From positions 1-64,000 of the forward strand of contig NZ_PXYH01000001.1 of assembly GCF_003012795.1 (NCBI RefSeq): a stretch of DNA of 64,000 nt, given 5' to 3'. Below, piece after piece: positions 1 through 7,771 of the stretch (position 1 is its first letter; each line of letters opens with the position of its first letter). The translations under genes were made by a program, and so were the position numbers. The notes under the pieces are model-generated. The model had not been told where the DNA came from and made no database searches. It saw nothing but the letters and a program-made list of their open reading frames with translations. The DNA is from Zobellella taiwanensis. GTDB lineage: Bacteria > Pseudomonadota > Gammaproteobacteria > Enterobacterales > Aeromonadaceae.

Positions 1-118
1 TTCCTTCAGACCCCACCGTTGGCCAGTGGCGCCCTTGCCAGTCGGATTGTCTTCCCCTCAGTCGGGGTGACGCCATCTTCTTTCAGATGGCCGGGTTTGC
101 CGGCTTCGCCGGGCAAAC
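1..118 (-). mobile_element. 5' end of a group IIC intron (partial, runs off the left edge)
   Basis: Read on the minus strand from 118 down, the RNA would start GUUUGCCCGGC and reach UCUGAAGGAA at positions 10-1. From memory, the Oceanobacillus iheyensis group IIC intron starts GUGUGCCCGGC and carries GCAAGGGUGUC followed by UCUGAAGGAAGC in domain I. Here GCAAGGGCGCC is followed by UCUGAAGGAA in the same order and at similar spacing. The first intron base follows directly after the T-tract of the mshA terminator, which is the known target preference of group IIC introns. Several GC-rich stem-loops fill the 118 nt. The rest of the ribozyme and any reverse transcriptase lie outside the window. 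The 5' GUUUG differs from the usual GUGYG. The identification rests on remembered sequence similarity, not an alignment. Confidence 0.72.
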
Positions 119-142
119 AAAAAAGGCGGCCTGGGCCGCCTT
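119..142 (-). terminator. Intrinsic terminator of mshA
   Basis: On the minus strand an AAGGCGGC/GCCGCCTT stem with a 4-nt loop is followed by six T residues (complement of 119-124), 14 nt after the mshA stop codon. It ends the pilin transcript and is also the apparent insertion site of the intron that follows. Confidence 0.88.
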
Positions 143-155
143 AGTAAATATTTTA

Positions 156-644
156 TCAGCAACCAGAAGTATTAGATGATACGGTAGCTGCTGATGATGA
201 AGTTGCCGCTTTATAGACTACTTCACACGCAACACCATCACGTGCGGATGGTCTGATGGTAAGTTCATTTCCTGCAGCATCTGCACCACCTATAGCAGTG
301 AAAGCTTGAGTGCTCACTGAACCGGACGCTGCAACATCAAGATCCTGCAGCATTTCGACAATACCGTTGGTATTAGCAGTAGGAAAACCATAAATAAATT
401 TAACAGTATCCCCATCGATAGTTACGTCTTGTACAGTATTACCTTGATCTTTACCTTCCAGAATGGCTTTAGTGTTACCCAATGTCATAGCAGACTGAAT
501 AGAACTCTTCAGGCCATTAATATTTGCTGCATAGGCATCATCCTGCAGGTTGATAAACCTTGGTGCGGCCACAGCACCCAGAATGCCCAGAATTACAATA
601 ACAATTACCAGTTCGATCAGGGTAAAACCCGCTGCTCTTTTCAT
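156..644 (-). CDS. mshA: MSHA-type major pilin
   Basis: Type IV pilin subunit of the mannose-sensitive haemagglutinin pilus, assembled in the inner membrane and extruded through the MshL secretin. The 162-residue product has a short prepilin leader MKRAAG before FTLIELVIVIVILGIL, with the conserved glutamate at mature position 5. Cysteines at GVACEVV and the extreme C-terminus (SGC) would close the D-region disulfide loop, as in MshA. It has its own upstream gap and terminator, as expected for a highly expressed subunit. GC content is roughly 43%, far below the neighbours, suggesting exchange or diversifying selection on the exposed pilin. No mshB precedes it, so a minor MshB-like role cannot be excluded, but the disulfide and separate transcription favour MshA. 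Confidence 0.85.
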   Translation of the reverse strand: MKRAAGFTLIELVIVIVILGILGAVAAPRFINLQDDAYAANINGLKSSIQSAMTLGNTKAILEGKDQGNTVQDVTIDGDTVKFIYGFPTANTNGIVEMLQDLDVAASGSVSTQAFTAIGGADAAGNELTIRPSARDGVACEVVYKAATSSSAATVSSNTSGC

Positions 645-686
645 TTTCTTTCCTTGCCTTTTTATGTTGCCAGCCTGTTGTTAAAA

Positions 687-705
687 GTTGAGTGGTTTAC
701 TCAAC
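687..705 (-). promoter_or_regulatory. Hairpin in the mshA leader
   Basis: A perfect 7-bp inverted repeat (GTTGAGT/ACTCAAC, 5-nt loop) lies about 43 nt upstream of the mshA start and is followed on the minus strand by TTTT. It could be a weak attenuator, an RNA-processing site between mshG and mshA, or a protein-binding palindrome. The sequence alone does not decide. Confidence 0.4.
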
Positions 706-766
706 AAATTCAATGAACTACCGGGTCAAATCTTACCGTCCAAAATAGCTTCAATCCAGCCCTTTT

Positions 767-794
767 TGTATAAAAATCGGTCATGGTTGCAAAA
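767..794 (-). promoter_or_regulatory. Possible mshA promoter
   Basis: The AT-rich mshG-mshA gap contains a minus-strand TATACA (complement of 767-772) with a poor -35 TTTTGC at 16 bp. The match is weak. A separate mshA promoter is expected from the gene order, but this exact site is only a candidate. Confidence 0.3.
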
Positions 795-802
795 ATTTTG
801 CG

Positions 803-2026
803 TCAGCCGCCTTTTACCACATTTACCATGTCCCACATGGGGGTGAAAATGCCCAGGGCCAGGATCAGCACCATCACCGAAATGGCGACAATCAGGATGG
901 GCTCTATCCGGGCGGTCAGGTTGGCGATGTCGTAGTCCACCTCCTCTTCATAAAACTTGCCCGCCTCCATCACCATTTCGTCGACGCGGCCGGTTTCCTC
1001 TCCCACCCGGAACATCTGCAGGATAAGGGGGGTGAACACCCGGCTGTTGGCGGCCACCGCCGACAGGCTGCTGCCCGAAGACAACCCCTCGGCCATGCCG
1101 AGGATGGCGCGGGTCAGAAAGGCGTTGTCGGTGGCGCTGCCGGCCAGGGCCAGCACCCGGGTAATGGGCACGCCGGCAGCCAGCATCATGGCAAAACTGC
1201 GGCAAAAACGCGCCAGCAGAATGCGTTTTATCAAGGGACCGACAATGGGGATGGACAACTGCAGCCGGTGCCAGCGGTAGCGGCCCGCCTCTGTGGTCAC
1301 ATAGCGCCACAGCACGACCACCAGCCCCCCCAGTACCAGCAGCAGGTGGCCGATGTAGTTGACGAAAAAATGGGAGGTGCCCAGCAAAAAGCGGGTGGTC
1401 CAGGGCAGCTCCGTGCCCATGCGGGCGAAAATGCCGCTGAAGGCGGGGATCACATAGAGGTTGAGCACCGTCATGGCGGCGATCATCGCCAGGCTGACGA
1501 ACAGCGGGTAGCGGATGGCGGCCTTGACCCGGCGCTTGGTATCCAGCTCCAGCTGGTGGTAGTGGGCCAGTTGCAAAAAGGCCTGCTCCAGCTGGCCGGT
1601 GCTCTCGCCCACTTCCACCAGGGAGACGAACAGGGAGTTGAAAATATGGGGATGGGCGGCCATGGCGTTGGCCAGGGTCTGGCCCTGGTTCAGGCCCTGG
1701 CACACCTCGTCCAGGGCCTCCCTGAGCACCTTGTTGTCGGTGGTGTCGCGCAGCCCTTCGACGATGCGCAAAATGGGAATGCCGGCCCGGGTCAGGGAGG
1801 CGAACTGGCGGCTCAGGATCAGCAGCACCTCGGGCTTGAGGCCGCCCTTGAAAAACTGGCGCAGTTGCAGCCAGCCCTTGGTGCCGGCGCGGGCTTCCTT
1901 CAGCTCGATGGGGATCAGGCCGGCGTTGCTCAGGCTCTCCCCCGCCGCCTGGGCGGAGGCGGCTTCCAGCCGGCCCTCGTTGAGCTGGCCCTGACGGGTG
2001 CGGGCCTTGTAGTGGTAAAAGGGCAT
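803..2026 (-). CDS. mshG: MSHA biogenesis inner-membrane platform protein MshG
   Basis: Polytopic platform protein of the type IV pilus machine, homologous to PilC/GspF. It links the assembly ATPase MshE to pilin polymerisation. The 407 residues carry the two repeated GspF domains, one containing SRQFASLTRAGIPILRIVEG and the other RSFAMMLAAGVPITRVL, each followed by hydrophobic segments. The C-terminus (ILALGIFTPMWDMVNVVKGG) is typical of the family. The start codon overlaps the mshE stop (TGATG), indicating translational coupling. The next gene is mshA after about 158 bp; the mshF and mshB genes that follow mshG in Vibrio are absent here. Confidence 0.93.
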   Translation of the reverse strand: MPFYHYKARTRQGQLNEGRLEAASAQAAGESLSNAGLIPIELKEARAGTKGWLQLRQFFKGGLKPEVLLILSRQFASLTRAGIPILRIVEGLRDTTDNKVLREALDEVCQGLNQGQTLANAMAAHPHIFNSLFVSLVEVGESTGQLEQAFLQLAHYHQLELDTKRRVKAAIRYPLFVSLAMIAAMTVLNLYVIPAFSGIFARMGTELPWTTRFLLGTSHFFVNYIGHLLLVLGGLVVVLWRYVTTEAGRYRWHRLQLSIPIVGPLIKRILLARFCRSFAMMLAAGVPITRVLALAGSATDNAFLTRAILGMAEGLSSGSSLSAVAANSRVFTPLILQMFRVGEETGRVDEMVMEAGKFYEEEVDYDIANLTARIEPILIVAISVMVLILALGIFTPMWDMVNVVKGG

Positions 2027-3723
2027 CAGTCAACCCACTCCGCCAGGCGCAGCACTTCGGTGGCGGCAATCTCCCCTTGCAGCGCCAGTTGCAGCGCCGA
2101 CTGGGCCAGGGTGGTAAAACCGGGCAAGGCCGCCACCTGGCGGTTGAAGCCTTCGATGTCGTGCTCGCGCAGGGCGTCGGCCATGTCGTGGCTGATCTCC
2201 AGCCATTCATACACCCCCAGCCGGCCCTTGTGGCCCGAGTGGTTGCAGCTGGCGCAACCCGGGGCATGGTAAAACCGGCCGGTCAGCACCTCGGGGCTGA
2301 GGTGGTGTAAAAACTGCAGTTCGTTTTCCTCCAGCCGGTGCGCCACCTTGCAGTGTTCGCACAGTTTGCGCACCAGCCGCTGGGCCAGCACCGCCTTGAG
2401 GGTGCTGGCCACCAGGTAGCCGGGCACCCCCATGTCCATTAATCGTACTGCGGAGCTGGGGGCGTCGTTGGTGTGCAGGGTAGAGAGCACCAGGTGGCCG
2501 GTCAGGGCGCCGCGCATGGCGATTTCGGCGGTTTCCTGGTCGCGCATTTCGCCAATCAGCAGCACATCCGGATCCTGGCGCAGGCTGGTGCGCAGGATGC
2601 GGGCAAAGGTGAGGCCGATTTTGGCGTTGACCTGCACCTGGTTCACCCGGGACAGGCGGTATTCCACCGGATCCTCGGCGGTGATGATTTTGCGATCCGG
2701 GGTGTTCAGCTCCGACAGGGCACCGTACAGGGTGGTGGTTTTGCCGCTGCCGGTGGGCCCGGTCACCAGAATGATGCCGTTGGGGCTGGCCAGGCGGCGG
2801 CGAAAGGCGGCCAGCAGGGCCGGCGGCATGCCCGACTGGGCCAGGCTGCGTATGCCCTCGGACTGATCCAGCAGCCGCAGCACCACGGCCTCGCCGTGCT
2901 GCACCGGCATGGTGGCCATGCGCACGTCCACCGGACTGTTTTTTATCCTGAGTTCAAAGCGCCCGTCCTGGGGCAGGCGGCGCTCGGCGATGTCCAGCCC
3001 CGCCATCAGCTTGAGCCGCGACACCAGGGCCGGCGCTATGCCCACCTCCTTGAGTTCGGTTTCCTGCAACAGGCCGTCCACCCGCATGCGCAGGCGGATC
3101 AGGGTTTTGTCGGGCTCGATATGGATATCGGACGCCCCCACCTGCAGAGCATCCTCAAACAGGGAGTTGAGCAGGCGCGCCACGGTGGCGTCGCTGTCGT
3201 CCAGCCCCGAGGCCTCTACCGCCGGCCGGCTGGGGGCGTGCTCCACATGCAGCTGTTCGGCCAGGTTGGCGATGTCGTCGGTGCGCCGGTAGAGCTGGTC
3301 GTACAGGTCCAGCAACTGGCTGTGGGGCGCCACCGCCAGGTCGATTTCCCGGGGTGAAAGCAGGTTGGTGATGGCATCCTGGGTGTCGAGGTCGGCGGGA
3401 TCCGACAACACCACCCGGGCCCGGCTGTCGTCCCCTTCAATCACCAGCGCCCGGTAGCGGCGGGCGTACACCTCGGACAGCAGCTTGACCGCGTTGCGGT
3501 CGATATTGACCTTGTTCAGATCCAGCAGCGGCAGGTCGAGCTGGCGCGCCACAAAGCCGAGCAGCGCCATTTCGTCGAGCACGCCCATCTGCACCAGCAG
3601 GGTGCCGAGCCGCCCCCCTTCCCGCTGCTGTTGCTGCAGCACGGCGGCCAGCTGGCCGTCGGTGATAACGCCGTGTTCAATCAGCAGTTCGCCCAGGCGT
3701 TTAGTCAGTTTGCGCTGTGCCAT
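2026..3723 (-). CDS. mshE: MSHA assembly ATPase MshE
   Basis: Hexameric cytoplasmic ATPase that powers MSHA pilus extension (GspE/PilB family). The N-terminal MshEN domain holds two copies of the c-di-GMP-binding RLGxxLL..G pattern, starting at R9 (RLGELLIEHGVI) and R38 (RLGTLLVQMGVL), each ending in a glutamine-rich helix. Walker A GPTGSGKTT is at residues 322-330. A zinc-binding tetracysteine is formed by C455/C458 and C490/C493. At 565 aa it is the normal family length. Its start lies inside the mshN 3' end (23-nt overlap). Established work on Vibrio MshE makes it a direct c-di-GMP effector, so the three GGDEF/EAL proteins elsewhere in this window are plausible upstream controllers. Confidence 0.95.
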   Translation of the reverse strand: MAQRKLTKRLGELLIEHGVITDGQLAAVLQQQQREGGRLGTLLVQMGVLDEMALLGFVARQLDLPLLDLNKVNIDRNAVKLLSEVYARRYRALVIEGDDSRARVVLSDPADLDTQDAITNLLSPREIDLAVAPHSQLLDLYDQLYRRTDDIANLAEQLHVEHAPSRPAVEASGLDDSDATVARLLNSLFEDALQVGASDIHIEPDKTLIRLRMRVDGLLQETELKEVGIAPALVSRLKLMAGLDIAERRLPQDGRFELRIKNSPVDVRMATMPVQHGEAVVLRLLDQSEGIRSLAQSGMPPALLAAFRRRLASPNGIILVTGPTGSGKTTTLYGALSELNTPDRKIITAEDPVEYRLSRVNQVQVNAKIGLTFARILRTSLRQDPDVLLIGEMRDQETAEIAMRGALTGHLVLSTLHTNDAPSSAVRLMDMGVPGYLVASTLKAVLAQRLVRKLCEHCKVAHRLEENELQFLHHLSPEVLTGRFYHAPGCASCNHSGHKGRLGVYEWLEISHDMADALREHDIEGFNRQVAALPGFTTLAQSALQLALQGEIAATEVLRLAEWVD

Positions 3724-4474
3724 ATTGCTCCAGTTGCTGCTCTACAAAACGTAAGGAAGCGTTGCCCAGATCGGCGCTGGCCAGGGCCTCGCGAAAGGCC
3801 GGCGCAAAGTCGAGCCCCAGTTCGCGCTGGCACAGCCCCAGCCCCAGCCACCAGGCACCGGTGCCGGCGGTGTCCAGCAGCCGTTGATAGAGCGGCATGG
3901 CCAGGACGCAGTTGCCACTGCGGCGGGCCATTTCCGCCTTCAGGCTGTAGTAGTCGAGGTGGCGGGCCAGCAGCGGGCTCACTTCGTCGAGCACCCGCAG
4001 GGCGGCGGCATGGCGCGACTGGCTGGCCAGCAAGCGGGCCAGGGCCAGGCGCATGTCCGCATGCTCGGGCGCCAGGGCCAGGCCCTGTTGCAGCAGGGCG
4101 CGGGCATCGTCCAGCGCCCCCCGGCCAAACTGCATGGCGGCCAGCCGCAGCCGGGTATCGTGGGCGTCCGGGTACTCGGCCAGCGCCTGGCCCAGCCGGT
4201 ACTCGGCCCGGGCCCAGTCGCCGGCGGCCAGGGCGGCGTCCGCCTGCCGGCCCGCCTCCGCCAGCCAGTCGGCCCGGCTCAGGGTCACTTCGGTAATGCT
4301 GAGTTCCCCTTCCGGCGCCGGCAGTTCCACCATCAAATCGGCCCAGTCTTCACTGCTCCACTCTTCGGTTTCAGGCCACCGTTCGGCCTTGGCCACATCA
4401 GATTCAACCTGCGCGGAGGCCAGGGAGGGTAATAAGGCAAACAACAGGCCGAGCAACCGGGCATGACAGACCAT
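3701..4474 (-). CDS. mshN: MshN-like periplasmic TPR protein
   Basis: Probable MSHA biogenesis protein with tetratricopeptide repeats, thought to act in the periplasm or at the secretin. I start it at the ATG ending at 4474: GAGGGG lies about 10 nt upstream, and the product then begins with a good signal peptide (MVCHARLLGLLFALLPSLASA). An earlier in-frame ATG at 4516 would overlap mshL and spoil the signal. The remainder is helical with TPR-like repeats (ADAALAAGDWARAEYRLGQAL, GALDDARALLQQGLALAPEH). It begins 1 nt beyond the mshL stop codon, leaving no room for the mshM ATPase gene found between mshL and mshN in Vibrio. Sequence similarity to known MshN is limited, so the name depends on position and TPR content. 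Confidence 0.75.
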   Translation of the reverse strand: MVCHARLLGLLFALLPSLASAQVESDVAKAERWPETEEWSSEDWADLMVELPAPEGELSITEVTLSRADWLAEAGRQADAALAAGDWARAEYRLGQALAEYPDAHDTRLRLAAMQFGRGALDDARALLQQGLALAPEHADMRLALARLLASQSRHAAALRVLDEVSPLLARHLDYYSLKAEMARRSGNCVLAMPLYQRLLDTAGTGAWWLGLGLCQRELGLDFAPAFREALASADLGNASLRFVEQQLEQYGTAQTD

Positions 4475-4475
4475 G

Positions 4476-6254
4476 TCAGTGAGCCCCTCGGCCCGCATTA
4501 GCGGCATCGGGCACAAATACCGGTTCTGGCATTGGCGGATACCATTTTTCCAGCAGGTCCCGCGAACGCTGCAGCTCGTTTTGCCAGGTATTTTCAGTCA
4601 CCACTACGGGACGCAGCATAATCACAAGTTCACTTTTTCTGGTACCTGTTTGCTGATTTTTAAACAACTGACCAATCACAGGAATATCTCCCAACAGTGG
4701 AACTCTGGACTCACTGTTAAATTGTTTTTCCTGCATCAAGCCACCAATGATAATCAACTCTCCGGAACGCGCCTCTACTATGGTATCCGACTCCCTGATG
4801 GTACTACTTGCCAATGGCAGCGCTACCGCCTGATTTTCACCAAACTGGATGACCTTGGTTACATCCGATACTTCCGTCACCGAAGGATGAATATGCAACA
4901 ATACCTTGTTGTCATCCGCAATTTGCGGCGTGACATCGAGGGAGATCCCCGAGAAAAAGGGCGTCAGTTCGATATCTGGCGTAGTTTCACTGGTCGCACT
5001 GTTGGTGGTGGTGGTAAGCGAAAAGTCGGTAACAAAGTATTCGTCCGTACCCACCTTGATCACCGCCTTCTGGTTATTGCTGGTGGTAACGCGGGGATTG
5101 GACAGTGTGTTGACTTCACCCTGAGTCCTCAGCAGTTTAATGACAGAAGTAAAGTCGCCATTACTGAATGTAAACACATTGTCTGCAAAATTCAGCAGCG
5201 TTCCACCTGTGGCTACAAGTGAAGCTACGGGATTAAGAAAAGCCGTATCATTTATTGTAGTTACAGAGTTATTCTGAAATCCGGCATTCCTGGTAACCCC
5301 AGCGGTTCCACTTATTGTACCAATGGGTAAGCTCCCATCGGATGAACTTGTAACAGTGCCAGAGCCGCTCCCAGAGATATTCAACCCACTGGTTTGGGTA
5401 TTATTTACTTGTGTCTGAAACGGCCCTCTGGAAAGATTTTGCCACTCTATCCCTTGTTCATAACCGTCGTTAAGCTCCACCTCGATAATGCGCGCCTCCA
5501 GGATCACCTGGCGCTTGAGCTGGCGCTCGGCCCGGGCCAGAAAATCCTCCACCAGCGCCAGCTCGTCGGGGGCGGCGCGCACCGTGACCAGCCCGGCCTG
5601 GGGATTGGTAACCACGACCCGCCCCTGCTCGCCGCCCACAAGGCGCCCGAGGGCGCTTTCCAGATCGGACCAGAAGTCGTTGGTCGACTCGGTGTTGATG
5701 CGGGTGGAACTGCCGTCGCCGCTGCCGTTGTCGCCGCCGGCGGACAGGCTGCTGCCGCTGATGGCGGTCTGGGACTGGCCGGCGCGGGACAGCATCAGGT
5801 AGTTGACGTTGAAGGTGCGGGTGCGCACCCCGTTGGGGAACACCTGGTATACCCCGCTGCGGCGCTCTATACCGTAGCCGTACAAGCCGGAAATGGCTTC
5901 CAGTATCTCCGGCAGGGTGGCCTGGCGCAGGTTGAGGGTAATGGTGCCGCTGACCTCGGGATGCACCGCTATGCTGACCCCGTGCTGGTTACCCAGGGCG
6001 GCGAAAAAGCTCCTCGCCTCGGCCTCGCTGGCGGTAACGTCGAAGCGGCGCAAGCCGTCCCGGGTCGCGGGCAAGGCCGGGGCCCGGCGGGCCCCCAGCA
6101 ATTCCTGCTCCACCGCCGCCGGCACCGCGTCCGGACGGGCCTGGAGCGCCTCGTCGAGCGCCGCCTTGGGCAAACTGCCGTCCGGCGCATTAACACACCC
6201 GGCCAGGGAAGCGCCAAGCAGCGCCACGGTAAAAGGTCGTTTGGTGAATCTCAT
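4476..6254 (-). CDS. mshL: MSHA outer-membrane secretin MshL
   Basis: Forms the outer-membrane gated ring through which the pilus exits. The lipoprotein signal ends in LAGC with C20 as the lipidated residue. An STN/N0-like domain (about residues 70-140, FDVTASEAEARSFFAALG...), a Ser/Gly-rich linker, N-domains and the C-terminal secretin domain (VPLLGDIPVIGQLFKN motif, ending ELVIMLRPVVV) follow in order; 592 aa. The ATG overlaps the mshK stop (ATGA). Base composition changes sharply inside the gene: the secretin-domain part (about 4540-5480) is roughly 40-48% GC while the N-terminal part is about 65-75%, so the gene looks mosaic. Confidence 0.93.
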   Translation of the reverse strand: MRFTKRPFTVALLGASLAGCVNAPDGSLPKAALDEALQARPDAVPAAVEQELLGARRAPALPATRDGLRRFDVTASEAEARSFFAALGNQHGVSIAVHPEVSGTITLNLRQATLPEILEAISGLYGYGIERRSGVYQVFPNGVRTRTFNVNYLMLSRAGQSQTAISGSSLSAGGDNGSGDGSSTRINTESTNDFWSDLESALGRLVGGEQGRVVVTNPQAGLVTVRAAPDELALVEDFLARAERQLKRQVILEARIIEVELNDGYEQGIEWQNLSRGPFQTQVNNTQTSGLNISGSGSGTVTSSSDGSLPIGTISGTAGVTRNAGFQNNSVTTINDTAFLNPVASLVATGGTLLNFADNVFTFSNGDFTSVIKLLRTQGEVNTLSNPRVTTSNNQKAVIKVGTDEYFVTDFSLTTTTNSATSETTPDIELTPFFSGISLDVTPQIADDNKVLLHIHPSVTEVSDVTKVIQFGENQAVALPLASSTIRESDTIVEARSGELIIIGGLMQEKQFNSESRVPLLGDIPVIGQLFKNQQTGTRKSELVIMLRPVVVTENTWQNELQRSRDLLEKWYPPMPEPVFVPDAANAGRGAH

Positions 6255-6565
6255 TGGCTACCCGAATGATCTGAAAGAGGAAACAGGGCCAGTTCCAGGG
6301 TTTCGCCCGGCCCCTGCAATACGATGCGCTGGCGTTCGATACGCGCCAGGGTAAAGGGACCTATAGCATCGCCCTGAAAATACAGCCGGCCGTCGACGAT
6401 GGCGCTGGGCCGGCCGCCGCTGAAAATGGCCTGCAGCCTCGGCTGGCCGCCCAGGGCCACTACGGCGGGCGCGGTGTCGGCCAGGGGGGCCGGCGTCAGC
6501 GGCCGGGTCGGATCCTGCACTGCGGAAACGGTGCTGAGCAGGGCGAAAAGCAGGGTGTTAACCAC
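6251..6565 (-). CDS. mshK: MSHA biogenesis protein MshK
   Basis: Small periplasmic protein of the pilus machine, comparable to PilP/GspC-type connectors between the inner-membrane complex and the secretin. I choose the GTG at 6565: GGGAG lies about 8 nt upstream and the product (about 104 aa) then begins VVNTLLFALLSTVSA, a clear signal peptide. The upstream in-frame extension has no such signal. The core QDPTRPL motif followed by a compact beta domain (LQAIFSGGRPSAIVDGRLYFQGD) is typical of MshK. It overlaps mshJ by 8 nt and mshL by 4 nt. Confidence 0.8.
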   Translation of the reverse strand: MVNTLLFALLSTVSAVQDPTRPLTPAPLADTAPAVVALGGQPRLQAIFSGGRPSAIVDGRLYFQGDAIGPFTLARIERQRIVLQGPGETLELALFPLSDHSGSQ

Positions 6566-7196
6566 GCAACAGCTCCCTGTGTTGGCTGATGGTAAAGAAA
6601 TCGAGGCGAATGTCGCCGTCGGGATGGCGGTCCAGCTCAAAGCTCAGGCTCTGCCAGAAAATGCGTCCGCTCAGCCGCTCCAGCCGCTGGACATAGTCAA
6701 GCAGGTCGAGGTAACTGCCGCGCAGTTGCAGGCTCAGGCCATGCCGGTAGAGAGTGGCCCCCTCGCCGGTGTCCACCGGCTGGGGCGGCTGGTTGGCCAG
6801 TCCCACCAGGGTCAGCCCCTCGCCCTGCTCCAGCACCGACAGCAGCAAAGCGGCCATTTGCTCGGGTCCGACCAGGGTGCGCATACGCTGTTCGACGTTT
6901 TCGTTGAGCCGGCTGAGCTGGCGGTTGAGCCGTTCGATCTGCTGGCGGGCATCGTTGGCGTTGAGTTCCTGGATGCGCCGGTTGAGCTGGTCGCTCAGCT
7001 CGCCCTGCTCGCCCAGTTCGCGCTGCAGCCGCTGCTGCTCGGCCTGCAGCCCGCGGCCGCCGGCCTGCAGGGTTTGTTCGAACAACAGCAGGCCCAGCCA
7101 GGCCAGCAGGGCCCAGACGGCGGCGACCAGCAGCCAGCGCTCGCGCCGGGGGCGCGCCATAAAAGCCTGTTGGAGGCGGGTAACACGGCCGTTCAT
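6558..7196 (-). CDS. mshJ: MSHA biogenesis protein MshJ (PilO-like)
   Basis: Bitopic inner-membrane protein of the alignment subcomplex, equivalent to PilO. A cytoplasmic N-terminus, one membrane segment (WLLVAAVWALLAWLGLLLF, about residues 21-39), a long coiled coil (about 45-105) and a C-terminal ferredoxin-like domain (YRHGLSLQLRGSYLDLLDYV) are visible in 212 aa. It overlaps mshI2 and mshK by a few bases, as expected in a tightly coupled operon. Confidence 0.88.
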   Translation of the reverse strand: MNGRVTRLQQAFMARPRRERWLLVAAVWALLAWLGLLLFEQTLQAGGRGLQAEQQRLQRELGEQGELSDQLNRRIQELNANDARQQIERLNRQLSRLNENVEQRMRTLVGPEQMAALLLSVLEQGEGLTLVGLANQPPQPVDTGEGATLYRHGLSLQLRGSYLDLLDYVQRLERLSGRIFWQSLSFELDRHPDGDIRLDFFTISQHRELLRG

Positions 7197-7771
7197 GGCG
7201 CGGCTCCTTCGCTGTTGAGGGTAAAGCGCAGCAAGCCCGGCTCCCGGCGCTGGATGTCGAGCCGATCGAAACTGCGCCGGGCCAGACTTTCCCGTTGTTC
7301 AAAACCGAGGATCCAGGCGGGCACCGCCGCCGCGTCGCCGGCCTCGCCGTTCAGCACCATGGCCTGGCCCCGCAGTTGCAGGCCGGTAAGGGAAACCCGG
7401 GGCCAGGGGATGCGCGCCAGATCCTCCAGGGTGGCAGCATACGACACCAGGTTATCCTGGCTCAGCACCCCGAGCAGTTGGCGGCGGGCGCGGATGTCCT
7501 GCTCCAGCCGCTGGCGCTGGCCGTCGTCCTGGCTGCGGTTGAGCAGCGCCAGGCTTTGCTGCAGTTGCTCCACCCCGCTGCGGGCCAGGGCCAGTTGTTG
7601 CGCCAGCTGGCGGTTTTGCTCCGCCAGCCGGTAATTGGACAGTCCCTGCCAGGCAAAGGCCAGGCCCCACAGCAGCAACACCACCACCGCGCCCAGCAGC
7701 AGATGGCGGGGGGTGGGATGATCACGCCTCGGGCGCAGCGCGGCCTGGTAAAATTCGATGCGGGTCTTCAT
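7193..7771 (-). CDS. mshI2: MSHA biogenesis protein MshI2 (PilN-like)
   Basis: Second member of the PilMNO-like inner-membrane subcomplex. The 192-aa protein has a short cytoplasmic N-terminus (MKTRIEFYQAALRPRR), one membrane segment (HLLLGAVVVLLLWGLAFAW, about 23-41), a coiled coil and a C-terminal PilN-type domain. The N-terminus is expected to bind MshI, as PilN binds PilM. The start overlaps the mshI stop by 4 nt. Confidence 0.85.
   Translation of the reverse strand: MKTRIEFYQAALRPRRDHPTPRHLLLGAVVVLLLWGLAFAWQGLSNYRLAEQNRQLAQQLALARSGVEQLQQSLALLNRSQDDGQRQRLEQDIRARRQLLGVLSQDNLVSYAATLEDLARIPWPRVSLTGLQLRGQAMVLNGEAGDAAAVPAWILGFEQRESLARRSFDRLDIQRREPGLLRFTLNSEGAAP

Noticed and set aside
1-118. 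c-di-GMP-I (GEMM) riboswitch upstream of the next pilin gene
   Set aside because: GGCAAACC followed by a GAAA-type loop looks like GEMM, but the essential GACGCAAAGCC segment is missing, while the start and the UCUGAAGGAA block match a group IIC intron placed right after a terminator.
4475-4516. 40-bp overlap between mshN and mshL
   Set aside because: The upstream mshN ATG has no support; the ATG at 4474 with GAGGGG and a signal peptide removes the overlap.
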